From: Vitis vinifera | Taxonomy: Eukaryota; Streptophyta; Magnoliopsida; Vitales; Vitaceae | Assembly: GCF_030704535.1 (NCBI RefSeq) | Contig: NC_081818.1 | Location: 9,041,501 to 9,105,500, forward strand | Reading direction: 5' to 3' | DNA: 64,000 bases | Part shown: positions 11,493 to 22,470 of the stretch, piece by piece | Position numbering within the stretch: position 1 is the stretch's first letter | How the letters are laid out: each line of letters starts with the position of its first letter | Position numbers and translations under genes: made by a program | The notes under the pieces: generated by a model | Database searches by the model: none | What the model was told of the DNA's origin: nothing | The model's input: the letters and a program-made list of their open reading frames with translations, nothing else

Positions 11493-12006
11493 GTTGAGTG
11501 GTATCCTACTCCATGCCAGATGATCTGGCAAGGACAGAGTTGAAAAAAATAGTATGGTGTTCATATTGTTCTCAGACACGTATTTGTGATTCATAGGCAC
11601 ATTGCTCTTGGCAAATATATGTTTTTGTTCAACCATAGCTAATTTAAATGGGGCATTTGTGTATAAGGAACTATCAAATGCTGTTAAAGTGATGATGGGT
11701 GAGAATCAAGATTTTGCTTTAAAATTATAAAAGTATGCTTTGGACTCTCTATTGAATCGAAATCAAGATGCTACTAAGATGGCAGAGCTAATATGAAGTT
11801 TTTTGAATTTTGTTTAATTCATTTAGTCTAGAAATCCTGAAAATGATGACTTCAAGTAATATGTTATTCATTTTTACTATCTTTGCCAATATTTTAAGAG
11901 ACTTTGCTATGGTTGCTGGTTTTTTATGCTCATTTGACAAAATTGCTAATATGGGTTTGTTTGGACAGAAACTGATTTAGTGGAGAAGGTTTTTGAATCA
12001 GTGAAG

Positions 12007-12531
12007 ATGTCAAATCCAAAAGTTTTCTTCGACATACTTGTTGGAAAGATGAAAGCAGGCCGAATTGTAATGGAACTCTTTGCTGATGTTACCCCAAAAA
12101 CTGCTGAAAATTTCCGTGCCTTATGTACAGGAGAGAAAGGGATTGGAATGTCCGGGAAGCCACTGCACTACAAGGGCTCAGCATTTCACCGCATTATCCC
12201 AAACTTCATGTGTCAAGGTGGAGATTTCACCAGGGGCAATGGGACTGGAGGAGAATCGATCCACGGAATGAAATTTGCAGATGAGAACTTTACGATGAAA
12301 CACACAGGACCTGGTGTTTTGTCCATGGCAAATGCTGGACCAAACACCAACGGTTCTCAGTTCTTTATATGCACCACAAAAACTCCATGGCTTGATGGGA
12401 AGCATGTCGTGTTTGGGAAAGTTGTAGATGGCTATAGTGTGGTTAAGGAGATGGAGAAGGTGGGTACAGATAGCGGGACAACTTTGGAAAAGGTTGTAAT
12501 CGAGGATTGTGGACAGATAGTTGAGAATTGA
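12007..12531 (+). CDS. Cyclophilin-type peptidyl-prolyl cis-trans isomerase, single domain
   Basis: A 174-residue cytosolic cyclophilin, expected to catalyse proline cis-trans isomerisation and assist protein folding. The start was placed at the ATG of MSNPKVFFD, the usual plant N-terminus. Upstream in-frame sequence begins with GTG and lies in the leader. Active-site residues are all visible: Arg62, Phe67, Gln70 (in [14 protein letters not shown]), Phe120, Trp128 and His133. The plant-specific loop (residues 44-56, containing SGKPLHYKG) and the redox-sensitive Cys40/Cys168 pair of plant cyclophilins are present. There is no signal or transit peptide. The CDS has no intron, as in Arabidopsis ROC genes; a leader intron is predicted upstream. 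Changes such as Lys14-Met15 and Arg76 make it a slightly divergent paralogue, but nothing essential is lost. Confidence 0.95.
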   Translation: MSNPKVFFDILVGKMKAGRIVMELFADVTPKTAENFRALCTGEKGIGMSGKPLHYKGSAFHRIIPNFMCQGGDFTRGNGTGGESIHGMKFADENFTMKHTGPGVLSMANAGPNTNGSQFFICTTKTPWLDGKHVVFGKVVDGYSVVKEMEKVGTDSGTTLEKVVIEDCGQIVEN

Positions 12532-12687
12532 TATGGCAGAGGTTGTTTTCGAGGACCCTGGACAGATAGTTGATAATTGTTATGGCACAATGGTGGAGGT
12601 ATTGATGGAGAGTTAGCTTTGGCTTGGTATATAACCCCCAAACCCCTTGCTTCTTAATTGATTATGCATATTGAATTTGGTGATCTC

Positions 12688-12693
12688 AATAAA
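12688..12693 (+). terminator. Likely polyadenylation signal of the cyclophilin gene
   Basis: AATAAA occurs 157 nt after the stop codon, followed by a TG-rich stretch (gttttgtatgttgtgg). No transcript end can be verified from sequence alone. Confidence 0.5.
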
Positions 12694-12731
12694 AAGTTTT
12701 GTATGTTGTGGCATCTTTGGCGCTTCTTCTA

Positions 12732-13490
12732 TTATTATTTTCTTATGGTATATACCCAAGAGAGCAACAACCCATCTATATCTGTCAATCTATATATATT
12801 GACAATCCAGGTTGCATGGCTATGGTCTTCATAAACACATTGGGGAGTATCTTAACATAATTTTGGATGGTCGACATCCTTTGTATGAGCATCCATGGAC
12901 CATCAAGACTGCCAACAAAATGTTTTCTTGGGAGTGGTTTTACATTTGTAGTTGTGCTTCTTTTGCTCAACAATTTCATAGCTTGATGATGTCCAAGCAT
13001 TGTGGCTTTCTTGACAACTGAATCGAGTTTAGGATATAATGATTTTCTTCTTTTTGCCTGACAATTTCCAATTATTATCTCTCTTGATTCTTGACAACTT
13101 AATTGAGGATATAAATGCTTTGTTCTCTTTAGTTTTCTGAGCAACTAGCAGTATCGTATTTCACCAATAGAGTTTCCATGATATGCCAGGAGCCATCGCG
13201 ACAAGGAGGTTATACCTTTATGTTTCAAAGACAATTCCAAAGTTATTTTTCCTGTTGCCATAGTTTTCTGGGAAAACAGTTATGGTAATAAAAGTAAATC
13301 TATCTTGGAGATACAAGATGAACACAGACTAATTAAGAGAGAACAGAAATGTCATCTGGGTTTCACTATATATCAAGGGAGATGACAATAGATTTTAGAA
13401 CTTTGTTAAGGGTAAAAATAAAAAATAAAGGGTCATAATGTGATCTGGGTTTTGTGTATATATAGTATTTATATGTTCATTTTTCTCTTT
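12732..13490. other. Intergenic, no gene recognised
   Basis: Short ORFs on both strands (a 119-codon one on the minus strand at 12785-13144) resemble nothing I know and show no codon structure. Confidence 0.4.
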
Positions 13491-13500
13491 TCTGAATCCT

Positions 13501-13635
13501 AAAAGGATCAAACTGGGCCAGGTTGAGATTGATTTCAAAGAATGGATGATGAAGAATGTGGAGAAAGTGCCTCCAGGTGCTAGAGAATTTCTCAGGATCA
13601 ATGGGAAAATGTTAATGGTGATAAGCGACAACTAG
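13501..13635 (+). other. Possible terminal exon of an unidentified gene or gene relic
   Basis: After a pyrimidine-rich tract and a plausible acceptor (aatcctaaaag), an open frame reads GQVEIDFKEWMMKNVEKV and then PPGAREFLRINGKMLMVISDN, stopping at 13633-13635. The composition is protein-like and soluble, unlike the surrounding AT-rich noise. No family is recognised and no convincing upstream exons are found. It may be the last exon of a decayed gene or chance. Confidence 0.25.
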
Positions 13636-13639
13636 TAGT

Positions 13640-15529
13640 GGAGATTTGATAGCTCAATTGATGCAATGGCCACATTATATGTAACGGGAGATCATTCAAA
13701 GTTTGAGGAAAAACAAAATGGGATATTTGGTTTAACGCCAAGCATATTCCCAGAATCCCAAGTCTCAGTCAATCCAAGGATATTTGGTCCTCGGGTCCTT
13801 GAAACCAGAGCCTCGGAGAAAATGAAGGAAATAGGCAATGCTTTGATGTTGAAACAGTTACCCTCATACATCCCTCTACAGTAGTTTTCTTGGTTCCTCA
13901 TTGATCTCACCCGTTTCACTACTGACTCAATCCCGCGGTGTTTTAAACTTGCAAGAAGATTGACAAAGATGAAAAGGATTGTTTTCCAATGGAGCAAATT
14001 GTTGCAACTCTTCTGATTATGAGGGAAAGATATGGGCATATCTATTTCAAGACAAAAGTTGTTGAATCCTAGCAGTTGATCTTATTTGGTGATGTGAGCA
14101 GTGCTGTTACAAAGTCTCCTGCTTCCATGCTACCTACCATCATCGCCATCCAGCTTCTGCATCACAAAATTAAAATCTTGTGCCCATAACCATTAAACAT
14201 CACATTCAGGTACGTGAAAGAATGAGATACCAATCAGGAGTTGAGAATCAAGAAAAGGCCTTCATCAAACTGGGAATTATGCTTTGCTCGACATCAAACC
14301 TGAGTTCTTCGTCTTCTCCTTTTTAATTTAACTATGCATCATTGTGTTGGAATTGCATGTTTCTTCCGTTCAGTTGATATCCTAAAAATTAGTAGCTACC
14401 CCTTTCATCTTTCATGAATTGGTTATGTATTTCTCTGTGGCTTTTCATTCTTGCAATTTGCATATGCGCCATATGTAATAAAGAATAAAGTAAATATGTA
14501 TATGGTTTCTCCAATCTGATTTCAGTGAGTAAAAATCATACATATCATGTTCTACATGCTCTTAACATTACATCAGCACATAAAAACAGCTGGAAAAAAG
14601 AAGGGAAAGCAGTAGCCTTAGGTATTAATTGTTCACAAGGGATACCCTTTCCAAAAACAGATAACCCATAAGAAAGTTTTCAACACACCTTCCCAACTTC
14701 CCTTCCTTTTTATAGAGAGACAATGTCAGCAAGTGACTCATGGCCCTCCATGTAACTACTGCAAGTAGATGATCAGTGAAGCTGAACATAAAGACCTCAT
14801 CAAATTTTCAAATTTTCCCAATCCATTCAATCAAATACTGAATTTAAAGTTGAGAGGTACCAATTAGCTAGAGGATCCACTCCAAATTTAATTTATGTTG
14901 CCATACTGAAAGTAAATGGCTAACAATGTCATAGGTTTTCTTAAATTCACTCAATACCTTGGTGTATGAAAATACAAGCTCCTCCAAACAAAATTTAGCA
15001 GAAATGCATAGTAGAACCTCAGTTTCTCATTTTCTTTGCTTCTCTGATACTTTCAAATTTAGGAATACCACCATGGTCGAGCAAACAAGGAACAATACAA
15101 ACATCAGAAGGTCAGAACAATAATGTTTGTTTTGGACACTGGTAGTAGTGAATTAGATATCCACTCAACAGTATGTATGATGTGTATGGAACTTCCAAGC
15201 ATTATCCTAATTTCCAAATCAAATGCAACACTCAGAATGCCAAGGCATGCCATGAACCTTAAGATCATATTAAATGTAAATCACATTATAGGAAAAAAAA
15301 AATAAAAATTAAACAGGCTGAAGCCTCATTACAACAAAACCTATACTTAATCAACAGCTAGCCATGTTTCCGCAACCAAAACAGATGCACTCTTCCACAG
15401 GGCATTGAATTGAAGCCCCTGTGCTTGAATTTCAAAATTTTCTCCACTATTACAATTATAGGTATGGGCCTGTATGAATCCCCATGGCTGAATCACACTA
15501 ACAGCCACATTGCCCAGCCTTAGGATCTT
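13640..15529. other. Intergenic, no gene recognised
   Basis: A 72-codon ORF at 13666-13884 (+) and overlapping minus-strand ORFs are shadows of each other without family resemblance. The right end probably includes the 3' UTR of RAF1. Confidence 0.4.
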
Positions 15530-16861
15530 TCATTCCCAATCTTCATCTCTCAACTCATGATCGGTTTCCTCTCTTGGTGGCCTAACCACCAACACCACTG
15601 TCCCTAAACTCTCCTTCACACCTCTTTCCTTCAATGCCGATCCTCTCTCCACCTTCAATTCCCCACCTGCACTGCCATTATCACTGGAAACCGCCACCAA
15701 ATAAAATCCGGCATCAGCCACCACCTCCTTTGCCCCCCTATTAGCCACCACCAGTATCGCCTCTTCTTTGTACCATCTATTCACTCTCCATGGCAGCGCC
15801 CTTGCATCCCCGAACGCTACCACCACACCCGCTCTCAGACCCGCCACCGGTTCCCATCCCGGCAACACCACCCACCTCTTCCACCCCTTCTCGGCCACCA
15901 CCACTCCAAATTCTCCTTGGCTCCGACACTCTAATGGCGCTCCTAACACCACATCCACCCCCTCCTGGGCTTCGCACACCGGTAATACCACTACTGTCGT
16001 CGCCTCGGCTACCTCTCCAGTTTTCATCCTCACCACCGGAACCCGAACCGCACCTTCAATTTCTGATTTTCCATCATCTGCGTCGTCGTTCCTTTCCAGT
16101 TCCTCTAAAAGCACCCTCTTAGCCTTCTCTGTCTCAGCCACCTCCAAAGCCTTTTCCAATGCCGCCCTTCTTTTGTCCAATGAATTCCTATGCTCTCTGC
16201 TCTGCCTGTAGTACATAAACGCGAGACAGTCCCCAGGAACATTATAATCAAAGCACTCCCACCCTCTATCTCCACGCCTCCGGGGGAAGTCCTTGATCGC
16301 CCGGGCAAGCTCCTGAGCGCCACGGGGATCGACACGGTTCTCCACGACGTAGCGAGCGGCGGCCAGTCTTTCCCTGGCACTGAGGAGGCGAATTTCATAG
16401 AGCAAGGAGTCGCCGCCGTTGTCGAAGAAGGAGAGGATTTGTGGGTCGAGGCCGGATTGAAGGAGGGAGTGGCGGACCTGGGCGGCAACAACGAGGCGGT
16501 TCTGCTCAACCCCCGAAATGCCGGTGGCCTCTTCCAGGGAAGAGGGGGTGAAACCTTCTTGCATGAGAGTGGAGACGAGTGGGGCGTACTCGAACCAGAG
16601 GCCGAGGCGGTTGGAGAGGACTTCAAGGCGGCTACCGGTATCGAGAGAGCGGAAGTGGGAGGGTATTGGGGCGTTGGGTGAGGGTGGCCTGAAGGGTTGG
16701 TAAAGTTCTGGCTGCTGAGAGTGTCGTGGGGTTGAGGAGGAGGGGATGATGGTAGCTGAGATTGGTTTTACATGGGTTTTTAGGCGGTGGTGGTGATGGC
16801 GGCGGTGGAGGAGGTGGTGGTGGGAGAGAGAAAGGGAGGCGGGAGCGTTGAGAGAGAGCAT
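15530..16861 (-). CDS. RAF1: Rubisco accumulation factor 1, chloroplastic
   Basis: RAF1 is a stromal chaperone that binds folded RbcL after chaperonin release and drives assembly of RbcL dimers and the L8 core. The protein is recognised over its whole length: QPFRPP then FRSLD, NRLGLWFEYAPL, EEATGISGVEQNRLVVAAQVR, the RAF1 alpha domain with LLYEIRLLSARERLAAARYV and GAQELARAIKDFPRRRGD, PGDCLAFMYYRQSRE, a charged linker, then the beta domain with VPVVRMKTGEVAEAT, EKGWKRWVVLPGW and the C-terminal ESLGTVVLVVRPPRE. I chose the start at MLSLNAP (443 residues); an in-frame ATG 12 codons upstream (16897) is possible. The first 50 residues are Ser/His/Arg-rich and poor in acidic residues, as in a chloroplast transit peptide. 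The gene is intronless, like Arabidopsis RAF1. It is GC-richer than its surroundings. Confidence 0.95.
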   Translation of the reverse strand: MLSLNAPASLSLSHHHLLHRRHHHHRLKTHVKPISATIIPSSSTPRHSQQPELYQPFRPPSPNAPIPSHFRSLDTGSRLEVLSNRLGLWFEYAPLVSTLMQEGFTPSSLEEATGISGVEQNRLVVAAQVRHSLLQSGLDPQILSFFDNGGDSLLYEIRLLSARERLAAARYVVENRVDPRGAQELARAIKDFPRRRGDRGWECFDYNVPGDCLAFMYYRQSREHRNSLDKRRAALEKALEVAETEKAKRVLLEELERNDDADDGKSEIEGAVRVPVVRMKTGEVAEATTVVVLPVCEAQEGVDVVLGAPLECRSQGEFGVVVAEKGWKRWVVLPGWEPVAGLRAGVVVAFGDARALPWRVNRWYKEEAILVVANRGAKEVVADAGFYLVAVSSDNGSAGGELKVERGSALKERGVKESLGTVVLVVRPPREETDHELRDEDWE

Positions 16862-16899
16862 GGTGAGGGGGGTGAAGGTGGACCAAGAGATCACCAAGC

Positions 16900-17867
16900 T
16901 TCTTAGCCTTATCTGCTACCTCAATATTATTGATTTTTTTAGATTGGACATAATTTTCCGAGAGAGGAAGAGAGCAAGACGTGTGGGCTCTGGCCTCTGG
17001 GTTTTATCTGGATGGGCTGAATGGTAGATGAGAGGCCCAAGTATAATTTTCCTAGAAAAATGCTGGATGTCTCCATTGGGTCTGTTCATGGTAGGTTTGT
17101 TTGGTCAAAGACAGACATAATGGCATATAAGATACCATTCTTATTTTTCCAAATTAGAACTATTTTCTACCTCACCCTATGATCAAAGAAAAGTATCTAC
17201 GTGATTTAGCAATGTTTCGTCTTGTACTAGTCAGGCCCAGCTGTGATCATGGGTTGAAAGATTTGAAAATGGTTTGGTTTGGGACTCCAAGCTTGCTGTT
17301 GCTGTTGAGTCCAAGCAGACATTGCCAAGTTTATCTTTTAAAAAAGGATGTCTGCCTCCTATTCTCTGGACTCAACAAATTCTGAATGCTAGTGTTAAAA
17401 GAAGAGGGCCGGCTAAACAGTACAAGTAGTTGTGTCATGGTCCCAAACCATGAGCATGTGCTGTAAGGCTACTCTCAAGGATGGCAAAGGGAACACTGTC
17501 ATGACTCTTGAGCTTTGAACCACCTTCCGTTTGCATATGCACCCATCAACTGAGCTTCCCTAGCAAAACTAGTGGGGCAGGCCTTAGGCATCTAAATAAA
17601 TGTTCCTCATGGCCAGCTGATTAATGGGGTTGGAACCCCGAAAGTCCCACAACATAGTTAGCAATCCAAGACAACTCGTCCCAGCCATACAAGTGAAAAA
17701 CTCAATTCCCAAAAATGAAGAGGGAGCCAGGTCAGTGTTGATAGCAATAACCAAATTAGGATAACTATCTTGTCAGCAGCATTCAAACCATAAGAGAGGT
17801 TTCAGATGCTGTATAATTAAACAACTTTAAATAAGGAAAATTAGTGATATCCATGTATCATGCATCA
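16900..17867. other. Intergenic between RAF1 and the bHLH gene
   Basis: The left end must hold the RAF1 promoter and the right end the bHLH 3' UTR. I see no other gene, tRNA or repeat here. Confidence 0.5.
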
Positions 17868-20618
17868 CTAAGCTACAGGAGGTCTGAGCACATGATCTTG
17901 GGATGTATCAAGCACAGTTTGGGGAATCCATTGCCACATCTGGAACCCACCGTAACCGGGAAAGCCCACCATCTTGTTTGCTCCAGCTTGATATGCTAAT
18001 GGATGGGCAGGCACATATCCAGGAGGTACAACATTCATGGCTTTCACCCGCTGTTGCATCTTCTCCTTATCTGCCTTCAGGATAAGTTTCTCTTCACGGA
18101 GTTCACTCTTCTCTGCCTGCAATTGAGAATAAATGAATGATAACAACCTGAACAAGAGTGTACCTTGCATGAAGTTCTCTTCAGTGAAATAAAGATGAGA
18201 CAAAATTGATCACCACTGTAGCTATAAAAATTATGTTTTCACAAGCCAGATAATTTGGTGTTTCTGCAGGCACTTGCAAGACGGTGACAACATGAGCCGC
18301 TCTATTTACAACCAAACCAATCGTCTTGTTCTAACTATCACCTTCACTTGTAACTTTTAGCGTATGTGAAAAGCTTTTCATGCTTGTCAGAACCACCACA
18401 GAATATAAGAGTTACCTTCAAAGTTCTAATGTCTTCACGAAGCTTTTGAGTTTTTCCTTTAAGCTCCCGAGCTTCAGTTCTGAGCTGGTTCAGAACATGA
18501 ATTGCATCACTGAGGATAGAAGATTTATCAGTTTTGGGAGGCCTCCCAGGTTCCAAAAGAGAGCTGAGGTCCAAGAACCTGTATGAAGACTTAGACAAGA
18601 TGTTCCATCAAAACCAATGAATGAAAAAGGGCAATTTGGATACTATAGAATTAACACAAAGTATGTTGGAAAATTTAAATATATGTTAAAGCCTACAGCG
18701 TAAATGAGATACAATCTTCTATCCATCTTGTCTGATTTTGTATATGCATTACATCCGCCTTGTGGGTGCTCAACTCAAAGAAGAATCCCCACAATTCTTA
18801 AGAAAAGCATCAAGCAATTGGGTCGACTTTTGAGCCTAAATTAAGAGACAAAACAATTTGTTCCTTAAAATATTGTTGTATCAATGACCCTTTTCCCTTC
18901 CATATCTGAACTGAACTGAAATGATCAATAAAATGTGTCTGGGATTGTGATGAAATTGAAGCAACAAGAGCATGACAGAAGAGGCACAGATAGAACAGAT
19001 GCATGCCTGTCATTCATTTTCTCCCTCCGCATTTTCTCACGACATGCTTTAGATTCTGCTCTGCTACAACGTTCACCCTTTTCCCTATGAATTATTAAAA
19101 TGGTGTCATCATCAGCAGGTAGAAGCAATGCACAAGGCAGAGAACACTACTTATGACATCTCAAATTGACACATTTATAAGAGCAATTTGAGATTGAGGC
19201 GGCACAACAATCAAGGATAGAATCAGAGTAAGAACAGCGAGATAACCTTCCCCTTTTGCATCTCTTTTCTGTGGAAACCGTGTCAACAACCAAAGCATTG
19301 ATTTCCCTAGAAGGACTGCAAGCAAATAATCAAGATGTCATAATAGAAAGAAATCAAAGCATGACTACTCAGATTTTTCTATGGATTCCATCCATACTGA
19401 GACAACAACAACACACACACACATATATATATGAGCTGTAACCGTCATAGAGAAAAGTGCCATGACGAGCGCATTTTATATAGCATTTTCTCATACAGGC
19501 TGGTCGTGTAAAATGGAGTCATCAACATAACCACAAATGAGAACAACAAGGCGGAAATTGTATCAGTCATTGACCTCTCATGAAGACAGTCATAGAAATA
19601 TAATAGCAAAAACAACATCTCAACATAATGCCATGAGAAAATTAAATGAATTCACTTAAATACCATGTAAAACAGAACTGGATGATTCGATCTCTCTTCT
19701 AGATGCACAAACAACCCCTCACAATTCACAAACTACTTGTTAATTCGCTTAGAAGTTCAAGCATGGCGGTAGCCATCCTGAGCCAAACATGGATAAAACC
19801 CAGCAGGAAAAAATGTTGCTTGGAAGTTCAGAAAATTCAGGTTTAGAATTTGGGCAAAGAAAACCCATTTTATGCTTATATTAGTTCATCTAACAATTCA
19901 GACCAATCATTCAGAAATTTGGAGCATCTTGGGTCATTATTGATAATTTGATAGTCAAAAGTAGGTGATGAACTTGGGAGCAGATAAATTTTCATTCTGA
20001 GGTCAAAATAAGTTCTGAATTCTCCATGAATTAACAACAATAGACGGATTTGATCACAAGTCTGATGAGAACAAAGGATTGAATCCACATAACCAACAAC
20101 AAAATGATGAAAATGAGATTAAAAAACACCTCAAATCCCAAATAAATTAATGAATAAGAACAACCCATCAATTCTATGATCCATATCACTAACAAGGACG
20201 GAGAATTGATCCAATATAAATCAAGTGAAACAATAACTGTACCAAAAAAAAAAAAATCTCTGATCATGCATCTTTTCTCAGAAAATTAATCACTTTGATA
20301 GCAGAGAAAGTGTAGGAAAAGAAAAAAATTAAACCCTGAAAACCCAGAAAGCTCAGACCTCCAACCAACCATGTACTTCTCTTGGACAGGATTCTCCATC
20401 TTTTGGCAACCCAAAACAACAGAGAAGAAAAAAGGGAAAGCTCAAATATTTTCTGTTCTTTTCTTTTCTTTTCTCGAGTTTCCTCAGCAGCCAAACGGTT
20501 AGAGAACCAAGAAGAAGATACAGTACCTCTGATTGGCCCAAAAGTAATCAGCTGAAGTAGCATCTTCAATGATACAGTAGTCAAGAAGATCCCAACCACC
20601 GTCCTCAAACGAGTCCAT
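17868..20618 (-). CDS. bHLH transcription factor, subgroup IVc (bHLH34/104/105/115-like)
   Basis: Five exons on the minus strand: 20618-20527, 19315-19247, 19084-19007, 18578-18416 and 18116-17868. Joined, they keep frame and total 651 nt (216 residues). The basic region and helix 1 (residues 65-88, with KACREKMRREKMNDRFLDLS) bear Glu70, Arg73 and Arg74 for E-box binding. The loop EPGRPPKTDKSSIL and helix 2 follow, then a leucine-zipper-like coiled coil to about residue 160. The C-terminus is QDHVLRPPVA, the conserved end of IVc proteins. In Arabidopsis, IVc factors heterodimerise, activate the Ib bHLH and PYE genes under iron deficiency, and are bound through this tail by the BRUTUS E3 ligases. 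The N-terminal 54 residues are short compared with bHLH34/104. The intron after exon 3 uses a GC donor. Start: MDSFEDGGWDLLDY, just upstream of the first donor. Confidence 0.9.
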
Positions 20619-20699
20619 GGAATTCAACCCACAACTGAAAAACAAAAATGAAACAATTTCGAAATATTTGAACCAATTTTGTTCTTTCTTCCTCCTTTT

Positions 20700-22248
20700 G
20701 AGAATGGGTTGTTTTGTGCTAGTGGAGTGGAAGCATGAGACTAGTTTTCTTGGAAGTTACAACTTGGAAGTTGTAACTGTACTCACTCCTCAACCCCTTT
20801 TCAGTGGGACAAGACCACACCTCCAACTTGTAGTCATTTGCAGTGACGCCTCTCTATTTTGGTCTATTTCTGTGTATTTCACAAGCACTTCTGCTAAAAT
20901 GTATTTTTAATCACATGACTCTTTACTTGTCCCAGGCATGATGCCAACATGGTGTCTAACATTTGATTGATATTAAAATATCATACTACATGAAATTCTT
21001 CAACCCATAGGCCCCAAACTTTGCTACCTATCAAAAAAAAGTACAATCAATCGGATGATTCCATGGATATATTTTGATCCTATTATTTTATACTTTGATC
21101 CCGTTATTTTATACTTTAATTCATTTAGTAAGTATCGATTCGATACTTTAGTTTTTCCCTAACTTTTACCTTGATAAAAACAATATTCGGTTTAAATCCT
21201 AATGTCCAACAATGATTTCATACCTTATATTTGAACCTTAGCTTGATTTGACTTGATTTAGTTCTTATTATGAGCCATTAACATTGGTTTAACAATTCAA
21301 GCTTTATATGAGATTGCAGAAATTTGAACCATGGATGAAGATAACCTCTAACAGATGGTGGATATTAAAAATTATGAAGATGTAGACAGTTAAACCAAGA
21401 TATGTATAAGAATATAGAATCATATTCCGGAGGGAGAATACCTCCAAGGGGCCATGGGCCCAATGCCATCATTGAATCCAAATTCTAATAGGTAAATGGA
21501 TATGCTCTTCTACAACAAGGGACTCTTACGATTCGCCAATAGGAGCAGTCCTGGGCCAACTTTGGAAGATAGTTTTGAGAGAAAACGAATAAATGATGAT
21601 GTGGTGCTTTTGTATTGGTTAGAGGAAGCCCAACCACACTGTATCGTTTTTTGATTGGGGAGTCCATTTTGATTGAGCCATGCATGGGACCCATTCCTCA
21701 CTTTTTGCAAGTCAAAAATGCGAGAAAAATGGAGAAAGATGTGGGCCCAAATTGAAAACATACCACCCATGACATCCACGATGTTGGCAGTTGATGTTAG
21801 TTTTGCAGGTGAGCTCATCTCATCTGCAGTCGAGTGCAGGGGATGCAAGTAAAACCCAGCTTTTCAAGTTGTACTTTTGGGACCAAATCAACCTCCTTGC
21901 CCTTACCAGTGTTAAAAACTTTTGGGGCTGTGAGGGCATTGAGTCCTTGACAAGGAAGTGTTAATTAAACTCAATCAATGCTTAGAGTACAACTAAAGGA
22001 TGCAGAGGATATGGAGGTTTAAAGGATGGCTGGGTTGTGACTTTTAAAAGGGGATGAGGAAACATCAGCATCAGCCGTGTGAATGCTCGATCGGCTTGTG
22101 TCTCGGAAAGGATTCAATGAGGGTGTTTTTTCTCAGACTTGCCCTACACTTGCCTCCAGAGCAATGGAATTCAAGAGGGAGAATTATGTAAAAGGCACCG
22201 TAATAAAATGTGACGTGGGCCATAATTCCTTGTCTTCTTTGCCCTTAT
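20700..22248. other. Intergenic, no gene recognised
   Basis: The left part is presumably the bHLH promoter. A short tandem duplication ('ttgatcc.gttattttatac', about 2 copies) sits at 21074-21117. Short ORFs show no family resemblance. Confidence 0.4.
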
Positions 22249-22470
22249 GGGCTAATTTCAATTCACATTCGTATAAAGTTTTGATTAAATACATTTAATT
22301 TTCATTGAATTAAAATTTCATAAAATACTTTCCGTATCAATTTTATTTGTAATTTTTGCTCATCATCCATCTAATTCAAAATAAATGAAGTATTTGATAA
22401 AATTTTAAACTAATAGAAATTACATGTATTTAATCAAAACTTCAGAAAATGCGAGTAAAATTAACCTTTA
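22249..22470. mobile_element. Foldback MITE
   Basis: The two halves are inverse complements with scattered mismatches. The left arm contains aaagttttgattaaatacat (from 22277). The right arm contains its inverse, ending in atgtatttaatcaaaacttc (to about 22443). The arms appear to extend to about 22249 and 22470. There is no ORF of note, and the size and structure are typical of a stem-loop MITE. A target duplication could not be fixed. Confidence 0.6.

Larger units (their letters stand above)
10011..11968 (+). other. 5'-UTR intron of the cyclophilin gene
   Basis: The pyrimidine-rich leader after the TATA box ends ...acccaaag at 10010, followed by a gtgatcac donor. The acceptor ttggacag ends at 11968, 38 nt before the start codon. 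The intron is inferred from splice signals and position only. It is about 1.96 kb long and contains a SINE-like insertion at 11137-11345 with short duplications beside it. Leader introns of this kind often raise expression in plants. Confidence 0.6.

Noticed and set aside
11980..12006. Upstream extension of the cyclophilin ORF (nine codons)
   Set aside because: The extension opens with GTG, not ATG, and lies in the leader just after the splice acceptor; plant cyclophilins start at the MSNPKVFFD methionine.
12178..12641. Minus-strand ORFs over the cyclophilin CDS
   Set aside because: Antisense shadows of a conserved gene.
12785..13144. 119-codon minus-strand ORF
   Set aside because: No family resemblance, no promoter or splice context, and typical chance composition.
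15768..16681. Several long plus-strand and off-frame ORFs over RAF1
   Set aside because: Shadows caused by the GC-rich RAF1 coding sequence; proline/serine-rich junk translations.
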